Below, one piece after another: positions 30,257-40,244 of a stretch of 64,000 bases of DNA; the stretch's first letter is position 1; each line of letters starts with the position of its first letter. The DNA is from Semisulcospira habei. Taxonomy: Eukaryota; Mollusca; Gastropoda; Semisulcospiridae. The stretch spans positions 235,163,318-235,227,317 of the forward strand of contig BTPG01000004.1 of the NCBI GenBank assembly GCA_036245525.1, in the 5' to 3' direction. The notes beneath the pieces were generated by a model. The model was not told the DNA's origin and searched no databases. It saw only the letters and a list, made by a program, of their open reading frames with translations. A program made the translations under genes and the position numbers.

Positions 30257-30939
30257 AACTTTCCTGAGCTAAAGGCAGTCACGAAGTTCACACACTCTTT
30301 GGTCTCAGTATACGCTTTTGTTATCAACAAGAAAACGCTCTTTATACACTTCAGTTACTGCCACTAATATGCGTCTGTGAATGGCATTGTTCATGCACTT
30401 TTCATAAACACAAAGTTAGCCAAAGGTCATGACAATAACAACAGAACAGAACAGAACAACATTTATTGTCGAGGGGCCCATTGGGGCCAAAGGACACAGA
30501 GGGATCGGACTTAACTATCATGTACATTACTTTTTATCATTCTTTTAGCTCGTTCAGTCCACGTGGAATTTTGCACTTTTCTGTCTGTGTTCGTGCAGTC
30601 CCGTCCGTATTATTCCTGTGAGCGCCGGTGAATTTCGTGTGGTCCCTGGCTCCGTCCGGTCTTGTAGTCTCCGGCGGTCCGGGGCGTGAAAAAGAAGAGA
30701 GAGGAATACGCAGTATCAATGCTGTTTGGTCGTTACGTTTCTCTCCCTTACAGAGAAGCAATCAAATACAAACTTTGCTAGAGTGCATTGTGCATCCTTT
30801 CATATTAGTAGTTGGCTTGGCTTATGGCAGTCTGTACTTGTAACTAGCTGGGTTCTGAGCTGATTATATAAACTACAATCGTCTAGCGTGTGAATTTCGT
30901 CCTCTACTACTCCGCACGCGCGACTGACACAGTCTATGT
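30257..30939. other. No recognised gene; probable retroposon tail
   Basis: Around 30440-30490 an (ACAGA)n stretch followed by ACATTTATTGTCGAGGGGCCC looks like the reverse complement of a LINE or SINE end. Nothing else was recognised. Confidence 0.4.
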
Positions 30940-31904
30940 TCCCGGGGTGTGTTTGTATACCTGCCTCTTCTTCAACGGCAAAATTGGAAACTGGTTTAGG
31001 ACTACAGTCGGAGTCAGACAAGGCTGCTTGTTGTCACCTACTCTTTTCAACATCTTCCTGGAAAGAATCATGACAGACGCTCTGAAAGATCATGAAGGAA
31101 CTGTCAGTATTGGAGGCAGAACAATCACGAACTTGCGCTTTGCGGACGACATTGATGGCCTTGCAGGAACAGAGAAGGAACTAGCTCAGCTGGTGGAGAA
31201 GCTGGACAGTACAGCCATTGCGTATGGGATGAAAATCAGTACAGAGAAGACCAAACTGATGACAAATAACACGAGTGGCATTGGCACTGACGTCATGATT
31301 GGAAGCCAAAATCTGGACACAGTTAATGAATTCAAATATTAGGAACCATTGTGACAGATGAGGGATCAAAACCAGAAATACTGTCCAGGATTGCACAGAC
31401 AACAACAGCACTGACATGATTGAAGACCATATGGAAGGACAGAAACATCACACTGACTCTGCTCCAAGATCAGACTGATGCGCTTCTTAGTCATCTCGGT
31501 GTTCTTGTATGCCTGCGAGTCATAGACCCTCACAGCAGACCTTGAAAGGATGATACAAGCCACTAAAATGAGATGTTTTCGAAAACTGCTTGGCATTTCA
31601 TACAGAGATCACATCACGAACGAGGAAGTGGGAAGCAGAATCAGGCAAGCCATCGGGCCCTATGAAGACCTATTAGCCATTTTGAAAAAAAACCGCAAAC
31701 TGAAGTGATATGGGCATGTCACGGGTTCAGCAGGGCTTGCCAAAACAGTATTGCAAGGCACTGTGCAAGGAGGACGAAAGAGAAGAAGACAGAGGAAAAG
31801 ATGGGAGGACAATATCTCAGAGTGGACAGGACTGAGGCTGGGCGATACGCTACGAATGGCAGAGAACAAAGAGGAACGGAGGGAGCTGGTTGCCAAGCCA
31901 TAGA
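30940..31904 (+). pseudogene. 5'-truncated non-LTR retrotransposon (RT C-terminal part)
   Basis: Encodes the end of an endonuclease-RT type ORF2: GVRQGCLLSPTLFNIF (~31008), catalytic FADD (~31139) and KISTEKTKLMTNN, then a frame break at 31340 (stop just after FKY). Later pieces include IRLMRFLVISVFLYACES-like and the terminal GRQRKRWEDNISEWTGL-like block in other frames. It is followed at once by a (GA)n run. 5' truncated, frameshifted and dead. Confidence 0.8.
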
Positions 31905-31907
31905 TAG

Positions 31908-31911
31908 ATAG

Positions 31912-31996
<85 letters not shown>
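31908..31996. repeat. (GA)n microsatellite
   Basis: A GA dinucleotide run directly at the 3' end of the LINE fragment, possibly seeded by its tail. Confidence 0.95.
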
Positions 31997-31998
<2 letters not shown>

Positions 31999-32334
31999 CT
32001 GACTGACTGAAACTTTATTTATCAAGGATTGAGATATTAGGCACACAGGCCTTTCTTCCAAACTGTCCTTGCTACATCTACTGACATAATAACAGGCAAA
32101 GCTACATTACACTCACAAACATAATCGAAAGTAATGCGATTTACAGCAACACTACAAACAGCAACAATGATTTAACAAAACACACAGGTACCCATACGAA
32201 GATTTTTAGCACGTGTCATAATATCCGTTTGCGGGAGCCCTCCCCAGAAACTCCCACCCGGGGGGCACGCCACAAGTATACTTTCACTCGAACGACATGC
32301 TAAGCACATCGTTTAAATAAAATGTGTGCCTTCC
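31997..32334. other. No recognised gene
   Basis: Begins with GACTGACTGACTGAAACTTTATTTATCAAGGATTG, cut here into GACTGACTGACTGAA and CTTTATTTATCAAGG, an arrangement typical of reverse-oriented retroposon ends. Otherwise unassigned. Confidence 0.35.
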
Positions 32335-32932
32335 TCAATACACCACTCTCACTCTCCAGCGCGTCCAGAACAATGCTGCCTGCCTCGTCCTCAGAAAGAA
32401 AAAATCCGACCACATCACTCCCCTGCTCAAGCTTCTTCACTGGCTTCCCATCCCCCAACGCATCCAATACAAGATTCTGTCTCTCTGCTACAAATCCCTA
32501 AACAATTACGCTCCTACCTATCTCTCCAACTTACTTCACCCCTACACTCCTCCCCGCCGCTCCCTCTGCTCCGCCTCCGACCCTCTCCGCCTCCACATCC
32601 CCCCGCACCAAACTCAGGACTTTCGGCCCCCGCTCCTTCCCAGTATACGCTCCATCCACCTGGAACACTCTCCCACTCTCTCTCCGTCAGAAACACTCTC
32701 ACCTCCTTCCAGTCCGCCCTCAAAACTCACCTCTTTCAACAGTTCAAGCACTATATCACCACACTCCCCACCCCAAGCTGACCGTCGTAATGTATTTTCA
32801 CTATTTGTGGTACGTGAGTCATTGTCTAAAGCGTGCGCATGCGTGTGCGAGTTGTGAGTGCGCGCCGCTTAGAGTTATAATTATTATAAGATAAGCGCAT
32901 TATAAATACCGTAATTATTATTATTATTATCA
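32335..32932 (+). mobile_element. L2/CR1-like LINE 3' fragment, second copy
   Basis: Matches 6240-6830 closely: LQRVQNNAACLVLRKKK, KSDHITPLLKLLHWLPIPQ, and the structured tail GATAAGCGCATTATAAATAC followed by (ATT)n. One or two frame breaks lie in the middle (around 32560-32640). It starts with the same point in ORF2 as the other copy to within a few tens of bases, the usual 5'-truncation pattern. Confidence 0.82.
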
Positions 32933-32954
32933 ATGTTCCTTTGCGGAGTTTAGA

Positions 32955-32998
32955 ATCCCTCCTCCCCCCCCCCCCCCGCCCCACCATACACACGCACG

Positions 32999-33030
<32 letters not shown>

Positions 33031-33032
33031 TC

Positions 33033-33103
<71 letters not shown>
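32955..33103. repeat. Poly-C and (CA)n microsatellites
   Basis: A C-rich run at 32960-32985, then (CA)n from about 32988 to 33103 with GCACGC and TCAGT interruptions. Confidence 0.93.
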
Positions 33104-33105
<2 letters not shown>

Positions 33106-33506
33106 GGTTTTGGATTATAAAGGACTGGCGTCGGACAGCCTTTTCTGTCGGCTGAAGCCGGTTTAAAGGTCCCAACCTGAAATGTAAATACCCCCTCCCC
33201 CGCTCGCAGATAACTGATCCGCCCATGGACGTACTCCCCCCAATCGGTATAACACACGCTATCTGGTCATCGAGCGGACGTCGGCTGGACGGCCTTTTAG
33301 TGCGCACTGGGGAATGATCAGGCCGCGTGGGCTGAACCTCGCAATAGTTGTGCGGGGCGCGGGCCCGCCGTCTGTCAACCCGCTCAGTGAAACAAGGAAC
33401 TGAGTAGGCGGCACATCTACACCGTGCGTCCGACCCTCGCCTCATAAAGAACGTGTCCCCGCACGTAGGCCTATCTAGACTTTATTATCAGTGATAGGTA
33501 GCCAGC
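33104..33506. other. No recognised gene
   Basis: G+C-rich unique sequence with no domain or repeat match. Confidence 0.5.
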
Positions 33507-33720
33507 TTAACTCACCCTACCCCAGACACACCACAGCAAGTTAAGGATCGACCATGATAGTTCAAGGGTGATGCCAGAATAGCTTGGCGCCTATGGGCGC
33601 CAAGCTATTCTGGCATCGCCCTTGAACTATCATGGTCGATCTGTGTCCTGCACTGCAATGCAGTCTTCAGACGACAAGGGCAATATTTAAGGATTTCGGT
33701 GTTGGGGTAGAATGAGTTAA
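33507..33720. mobile_element. TTAA-flanked MITE, subtype A (214 bp) with long hairpin
   Basis: Bounded by TTAA at both ends. The termini are inverted: TTAACTCACCCTACCCC at the left and GGGGTAGAATGAGTTAA at the right. The centre (33546-33641) is a nearly perfect hairpin extending from GATCGACCATGATAGTTCAA to its complement and including the same core as the subtype B elements. TTAA target duplications and short TIRs rich in C are piggyBac features, so it is read as a piggyBac-type MITE. Confidence 0.72.
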
Positions 33721-34869
33721 TGTCACGGCGCGTGCAGTGTTCGCAGTGACAGCCGAGCGGCCACGTCGTTGTGATTCGAGAAGCCGTGAATGCACTTCAC
33801 TGTCACAGTCAGTCAAGAAACCGTGCCGCGGCGGCGGCTTCAGTAGTATCGCCAGTCGTCAGAGCCTGAATTTCTCAGTATTAGTGCAGACCAGAGAAGG
33901 CGTAACACACGCTGGCTGTCTGCCCCTCGATTGTCGCCGGCTACCGCTGATTCGCCGCGGCGGTAGCTAATCGAGGGAGACAACCGTTGTGGTCTTGATA
34001 CACGGTAGCCTTCCACTAATCTTCCCCCCTCCCCCCCCCCCCCCAACTCGTTACACAGTGACACGTGCGTGTTTGACATAATTATGTGTACCACCCATTA
34101 GTTTATTGCTTCAGATCAACCAAACATAATTCCCAATGCGCAAAAGGTCATCGGCTGACATAGGCGCGTAGTGTCAACGACGACCCCACTCAGCACGGTG
34201 TTCCAGCACCAACTGTGTGAAATGTGTCGGCCTTGTCAGTGAGTGGCCGGCTTTGTTGCCCAATGATTGTACATGATGTCCCCGTGATTATCAATCGCAG
34301 CACGCAGGAGCAGAGCCTGACTCGGCTTGGCACGCCGGCAGTCCGCTTCAGTTATCATGGTCCCGGGATCTTGTAAATGGCCGAACCAAGAAGTAGATAA
34401 TTATATTCTTACAGCGGCGTAACATCAGTAGTGTTTGTAGTCCACGTTTTTCGGTCTAGGCAAGACTGCTGTGTGATCAGCTCCAGTGACACTGTGACAG
34501 ATCATCTGCGGCCCGCCGCGCGGCGTGTCACCAAGTTAAACTGCAGAGGTCAGGAGTACAGCGCAGTTTCACAAGTATACAGTCAACGTAAGTAGTATGT
34601 GAAAACACGAAGGTTCAAGCCAGACATGCAGTAAGCATATGAACGTGTGTTAGCCAACAGGTCGCTGCATGTTGTCACGACGTGTTTCGCCATTCAGTAG
34701 TGCGCCTAACTTTGATAGACAAAACCCACACCAAGCAGGCTGAGACTGAGACTGAGACTGAAGAACCCAGCGATGAAGAAAAAAAATCAACAACAAAAAA
34801 ACCACACAAAAAAACCCACCAAAAAACCCCCAAACAAACATGCTTAGAAAATAGCTACAACACACTTTA
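33721..34869. other. No recognised gene
   Basis: About 1.15 kb of relatively G+C-rich unique sequence. It holds a small hairpin (CTACCGC…GCGGTAG near 33940-33966) inside a longer imperfect CCTCGATT…AATCGAGG pair, and a C-run at 34025-34044. No ORF with family resemblance. Confidence 0.5.
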
Positions 34870-35086
34870 TTAACCCATTCTACCCCAGACACACCACAGC
34901 AAGATAAGGATCGACTACCATGATAGTTCAATGGTGATGCCAGAATAGCTTGGCGCCCATAGGCGCCAAGCTATTCTGGCATCACCCTTGAACTATCATG
35001 GTCGATCTGTGTCCTGCACTGCACTGCAGTCTTCAGAGGACAACGGCAAAATTCTGGGATTTCGGTGTTGGGGTAGAATGAGTTAA
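34870..35086. mobile_element. TTAA-flanked MITE, subtype A, second copy (217 bp)
   Basis: Same structure as 33507-33720: TTAACCCATTCTACCCC at one end and GGGGTAGAATGAGTTAA at the other, with hairpin 34909-35007. A few substitutions and a small insertion (GACTACC) separate the two copies. Confidence 0.75.
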
Positions 35087-35097
35087 TGTTTTGGGTG

Positions 35098-35332
35098 TTA
35101 ACCCTTGTCAGTCGCAATACACCAGTGTGTGAAATAAGTTTGACTAAAATAGTTCAAGGGTAGTGCCAGAATAGCTTGGCGCCACTAGGCGCCAAGCTAT
35201 TCTGGCACCACCCTTGCACTAAAGCCATTGGTCTATAATCCTTATCTGTAAGTACTATGATAAAGTAGCTTGCATAATTATGGCAGTGTACAAATTTGAA
35301 GCTTAATAATAAGCCTGATAATATGGGATAGT
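35098..35332. mobile_element. MITE-like element, subtype B, second copy
   Basis: Hairpin core 35150-35221 (arms nearly perfect) with subtype B flanks: TTTGACTAAAA on the left, AAAGCCATTGGTCT and CTTATCTGTAAGTACTAT on the right. It begins near TTAACCCTTGTCAGTCG at 35098, only 12 bp after the TTAA of the preceding subtype A copy. Confidence 0.72.
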
Positions 35333-35534
35333 AACCCAAACTATTAATAAAGTGCGTTGTAGGTATTTTCTAAGCGTGTTTTTATTGTTGTGTGTGTTGA
35401 TACTTGATTGTATGTCTGTTCTGAAAAATGTTTTTTTATAAAGCGCGAAGTAACTGTTTCTTCCAAGCGTGTTTCTTTTCTTCTTTGTGTTCTTCTCAAA
35501 CTTGATATGACCAGGCACGACAGAGATATAGACA

Positions 35535-35828
35535 GCGTGTCTCTAGTCTGTGTTTCTGGTCTGATAAACTATTGCCATGTGAACGTGTGAAAAGTTAGAA
35601 AGACTGAATACCGCAGTCTGTGTTTCTGGTCTGATAAACTATTGCCATGTGAACGTGCGAAAAGTTAGAAAGACTAATACCGCAGTCTGTGATTCTGGTC
35701 TGATAAACTATTGCCATGTGAACGTGCGAAAAGTTAGAAAGACTAATACAGCAGTCTGTGATTCTGGTCTGATAAACTATTGCCATGTGAACGTGTGAAA
35801 AGTTAGAAAGACTAATACCGCAGTCTGT
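35535..35828. repeat. 69-bp tandem repeat, four copies plus a partial
   Basis: Unit contains AGTCTGTGTTTCTGGTCTGA and CATGTGAACGTGYGAAAAG. Spacing is 70, 69, 69 and 69 bp. No coding signal. Confidence 0.9.
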
Positions 35829-36000
35829 GCAGAGACAGCAAGAACCATGAATACATTCTCATCAGCTCCTTCGGGACACAGGGGCTCATGAGAATGTATA
35901 CCTCTTGCAGATGGACCAGACTGGCTGAAGGGCTGTGTTCTGTCCGAGCCAGAAAGCTGAAATTCATAGTTCTGTGATTCTGAAAAAGCTGCATCAGCCT

Positions 36001-36500
36001 NNNNNNNNNNNNNNNNNNNNNNNNNNNNNNNNNNNNNNNNNNNNNNNNNNNNNNNNNNNNNNNNNNNNNNNNNNNNNNNNNNNNNNNNNNNNNNNNNNNN
36101 NNNNNNNNNNNNNNNNNNNNNNNNNNNNNNNNNNNNNNNNNNNNNNNNNNNNNNNNNNNNNNNNNNNNNNNNNNNNNNNNNNNNNNNNNNNNNNNNNNNN
36201 NNNNNNNNNNNNNNNNNNNNNNNNNNNNNNNNNNNNNNNNNNNNNNNNNNNNNNNNNNNNNNNNNNNNNNNNNNNNNNNNNNNNNNNNNNNNNNNNNNNN
36301 NNNNNNNNNNNNNNNNNNNNNNNNNNNNNNNNNNNNNNNNNNNNNNNNNNNNNNNNNNNNNNNNNNNNNNNNNNNNNNNNNNNNNNNNNNNNNNNNNNNN
36401 NNNNNNNNNNNNNNNNNNNNNNNNNNNNNNNNNNNNNNNNNNNNNNNNNNNNNNNNNNNNNNNNNNNNNNNNNNNNNNNNNNNNNNNNNNNNNNNNNNNN
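36001..36500. other. Assembly gap (500 N)
   Basis: Exactly 500 undetermined bases, probably a standard-size placeholder. The 172 bases before it are unique. It abuts an 84-bp tandem array, so collapsed repeat units are the likely cause. Confidence 0.98.
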
Positions 36501-37076
36501 TGTCGTACATTACAATGAGCAATGCTAAGATTAGCTACAGATTTCACAACAAGATTGAGGATCCGACAATATAAGCAAGGGACATGTCGTACATTACAAT
36601 GAGCAATGCTAAGATTAGCTACAGATTTCACAACAAGATTGAGGATCCGACAATATAAGCAAGGGACATGTCGTACATTACAATGAGCAATGCTAAGATT
36701 AGCTACAGATTTCACAACAAGATTGAGGATCCGACAATATAAGCAAGGGACATGTCGTACATTACAATGAGCAATGCTAAGATTAGCTACAGATTTCACA
36801 ACAAGATTGAGGATCCGACAATATAAGCAAGGGACATGTCGTACATTACAATGAGCAATGCTAAGATTAGCTACAGATTTCACAACAAGATTGAGGATCC
36901 GACAATATAAGCAAGGGACATGTCGTACATTACAATGAGCAATGCTAAGATTAGCTACAGATTTCAGAACAAGATTGAGGATCAGACAATATAAGCAAGG
37001 GACATGTCGTACATTACAATGAGCAATGCTAAGATTAGCTACAGATTTCACAACAAGATTGAGGATCCGACAATAT
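36501..37076. repeat. 84-bp tandem array next to the gap, seven copies
   Basis: Units begin TGTCGTACATTACAATGAGC and contain ATTGAGGATCCGACAATATA. The copies are almost identical, with a variant sixth unit. The 28-codon minus-strand reading is open through the array but has no unique flanks, so it is treated as a satellite. True length is unknown because of the gap. Confidence 0.92.
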
Positions 37077-37124
37077 AAGAACATGAGATCACAGATGACT
37101 ACTTGTATCACTAATCATGTCCCC

Positions 37125-37453
37125 GGCCCCTTTTGTCAAAACTTCATGCATATCTCTGCAATGCAGATGCTGTCTCATTGTTTACTTCATATTTAAGCGG
37201 AAGGAAGCAAAGAGTACTGTTAAATGGATCTTACTCCACGTATGGTCTCGTCAAAAGCGGCGTGCCTCAGGGCTCTGTCTCGGGCCATTGCTGTTCTGCA
37301 TATTTATCAATGACCTTCCACTGCATATTAGTTGCCCCAATATTTCTTGTGACATCATATGTTTGCTGACGACTGCACACTACACACTCCTCACAAAAAT
37401 GTAGCCGCAATTAGCACGCGTCTGCAGGAAAGCCTGCATGAGGTCACCGAAAC
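37125..37453 (+). pseudogene. Short LINE RT fragment (Jockey/CR1/L2 type)
   Basis: Encodes KLHAYLCNADAVSLFTSYL, then RKQRVLLNGSYSTYGLVKSG and VPQGSV, then in another frame GPLLFCIFINDLP, and again in another frame an FADDC-like TLHT segment. These are consecutive RT motifs (finger region to just past motif C) split by small indels. Coding resemblance stops where the palindrome at 37454 begins. Confidence 0.75.
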
Positions 37454-37583
37454 AACAGACATTTGGAAGCTCATTACGTAACGCATCAACTTTTGCCATC
37501 TATAGGTGTCATGATAGTTCCATGGTAGTGCCTATAGATGGCAAAAGTTGATGCGTTACGTAATGAGCTTCCAAATGTCTGTT
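37454..37583. repeat. 130-bp perfect palindrome (53-bp arms)
   Basis: Arms 37454-37506 and 37531-37583 are exact reverse complements (AACAGACATTTGGAAGCTCA … inward to CATCTATAGG). The 24-bp loop TGTCATGATAGTTCCATGG + TAGTG resembles the CCATGATAGTTCAATGGTG stretch of the subtype A MITE hairpin, suggesting a link between the two families. Confidence 0.85.
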
Positions 37584-37960
37584 TTGAGACAGGGTGTCAA
37601 GAGCACACAGGTAGACTAGCGACAATATATTTGCAGAGACACATATGCAGAGATACATTATATAAAGAAATGTTAGTCTTATGGCGTGTTGGCATGCATG
37701 CACTATGTCTATGTACTGTTCTAAGTGAACATTACGCGTCCGCTAAAGTTACAGGTTACTGCTTACGCTGCACGTGTTGTTATTTAAAGTAACGAACTTA
37801 TGCATTCATGTATACCATCTATGCTCAGACTTTAGTTTAATTTAACATTTTGTCAGTGTGATTGAGTCTGACTTTAGAAAATAAAGGTAATTTGTATTCA
37901 AGTGTTTGTGACATTTTTCAGTTTGTTTGCAGTTGAGTATTATTACACAAATACACGTCA
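37584..37960. other. No recognised gene
   Basis: Unique AT-leaning sequence. An AATAAA at about 37880 is the only signal seen. Confidence 0.4.
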
Positions 37961-39128
37961 GTCTCTCTCACACATGCTTACAAACTGATCTCTTGGCTTG
38001 ACTTCGCGAACGAAGATTTTATAGGAGTTGCCCACGACGTCTGCAGGCTTGTTCGTGGCTGCGGAGGCCAATCCGAGACAGGCAGGTTCGACCGCAGTGA
38101 CTGCAGGGGAAGGTATGGCCAGGGTTCTGAGCTGCGGCATCTCTGTTTTTTCTCCTGAGCCGCTTGTCCTTAAGGCTAGCTCTGTGAGAGTCCTCAAAGG
38201 AGACAGCTGCCTTGTAAATGGTGGAGCGCCAGGTGTCACGGTCCGCAGCAAGCGAAGACCACTGGTGGTGGTCGATTTGGCAGGCACTAAGTGACTTCTT
38301 GAGACAGTCTTTGTATCTCTTCTTTGGTGCCCCTCTGTCACGGTGTCCAGTAGCAAGCTCGCCGAAAAGGGTGATCTTTGGTAGGCGATGATCCTCCATC
38401 CTGGAGACATGCCCCGCCCAGCGGAGCTGTGTCCGCAGCAGCAAAGCCTCGATGCTCACAGTTTCAGCCTGTTCAAGGACCTCGACGTTGGTGACATAGT
38501 CACTCCAGTGAATGCCCAGGATGGTACGCAGGCAGCGCTGGTGGAAGCGTTCGAGGAGTCGTAGTTGGCTGCGGTAGAGGGCCCAGGACTCGGAACCGTA
38601 CAGCAGGGTGGTGAGGACGACAGCTCTGTACACGCTGATCTTGGTGCCTGTTTTCAGCTGTTGATTGTGCCACACCCGCTTGAAAAGTCGCCCGAAAGCG
38701 CTGTTCGCTTTTGCCAGCCTGCTGTCAAGCTCCTTGTCCAGCTTGGCGTCCGACGTGATAATGCAGCCAAGGTAAGTAAACTGGTGTACTGACTTTAGTT
38801 CAGACTCGCCAATGGTGATGTGAGGAGGGCGATACACTGTCTTGGGTGCCGGCTGATGGAGGACCTCTCTCTTTTTCAGACTGACCTCGAGTCCAAAGAG
38901 CTGGGCAGCATCTGCGAAGCAAGACGTGATGCGCTGCAGGGCTCTCTCTGTGTGTGCAACGAGGGCAGCATCATCAGCAAAAAGCAGCTCACGAATCAGT
39001 TGGTCTAGAGTTTTTGTGTGGGCCTGCAGTCGTCTGAGGTTGAACAGGCTGCCATCGAGACGATACCTGATGTACACTGCATCGTCATCATCGAGGCCGT
39101 CAATGGCCTCTACATGTTGTCTTTGACC
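37961..39128 (-). pseudogene. 5'-truncated LINE RT C-terminus with C2H2 zinc finger
   Basis: A continuous 350-residue frame on the minus strand (stop at 38019) that encodes only the end of an ORF2. It begins in the RT palm (YRLDGSLFNLRRL, then catalytic LFADDAAL near 38980), continues with FTYLGCIIT, LYGSESWALYR and QLRWAGHVSRMEDHRLPK, and ends with a C2H2 finger (CSHCGRTCLSRIGLRSHEQAC). Such terminal fingers occur in several invertebrate non-LTR families; the exact clade was not assigned. Upstream coding sequence is missing beyond 39128, so this is a 5'-truncated insertion with an intact remaining frame. Confidence 0.82.
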
Positions 39129-40244
39129 TGATTCTGATTTTGAAATAACTCATATTCAAAACCGAAGCTTCGCAGCTTTGTCAATGCCTCAAGATAAGTT
39201 TTATCAGGGGCACAGAGCTAACGCGTCCTTGGTTTGTCATTTGTCATGATGTAATATTATTTTCGATTTACGTTAAATGCGTTTTACTTCAGTCTAGACT
39301 TGAGAAATGGTGAAACAAACTACAATTTCACGGTGCAATTTCAGTCTTGCAAGATTGTATATTAAAAAAATAAGGTTGACAGTGCGTCGTGTGTGTGGGT
39401 GGGGGGGGGGGGGGGGGCTCGTGTGTGTCTGGTGTGTGTGTGCGTGTGTGTGCGTGGGAGAGAGAGAGAGAGAGAGAGGGGGGGGGGAGAGAGAGAGAGA
39501 GAGATGAAATCAAATGAAAGTTGATTTCTCAAGAGAGAGAATTGCTTACAAACTATACCATGAACATATACACAAATTCACTAACAATTATCTGCAACTA
39601 TATTTATTTTGTAAGGATATTAACATGTTTATTTGCCAAAGTTTCTGACCTTGTAGAGACATTGGGAAATAAACCTTTTATTACCCTTACACAGTAAACA
39701 GTAAGGAGTCTGAAACATACTCATCCTCAACATACTCATCCTCTCATTAAACAAGTAAGGAAGACATCTTCGAGTGTGTATTATTGCTCAGAGATAAAGC
39801 TTGGTTACACCCCAATTTGGGAGTGCTGTACAAACAATTACAAAGTGGAGTACATGGAAACAAATGGATAAAGTTGCACTGTACTGTGTGCTCCGCATGT
39901 GATGAAACAGAATACCATTACATTTTAAATTTGTTAATGGTATGTGGCTTATGAAACTGAAAAAGACTGCAGCCTCTCCATCCGACATGGCATTGAATCT
40001 GGCCCAAACAATGATACCTAACCATTAGACATGTACAATTTGAGAACAGTCTTCACCCACAGTGTGTTTTCTTTTGCTTGGATCAGCAAATGTAAGTAAA
40101 AAACAAAACACAAAGCATGCATGGGTCCTGTGACACTGACAGCTAGAAGTCACCAGCAGCAGATTCTGTAACATCACTTGCACAAAGGTTTGTCCAAGTT
40201 GCACAAAGCTGCCGCTACATGGACACATTCATTCAGTAATGGGT
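39129..40244. other. No gene; simple repeats at 39400-39505
   Basis: Contains G-run, (GT)n, (GA)n and G-run blocks at 39400-39505. The rest is AT-rich unique sequence and may include the 3' UTR of the minus-strand transposase gene. Confidence 0.5.

Noticed and set aside
33737..33970. 77-residue ORF in a G+C-rich region, possible host gene start
   Set aside because: No family resemblance, splice donor or neighbouring exon could be supported.
35777..37111. A 444-residue minus-strand protein crossing the N gap
   Set aside because: Its centre is undetermined sequence and its ends are 84-bp and 69-bp tandem repeats.
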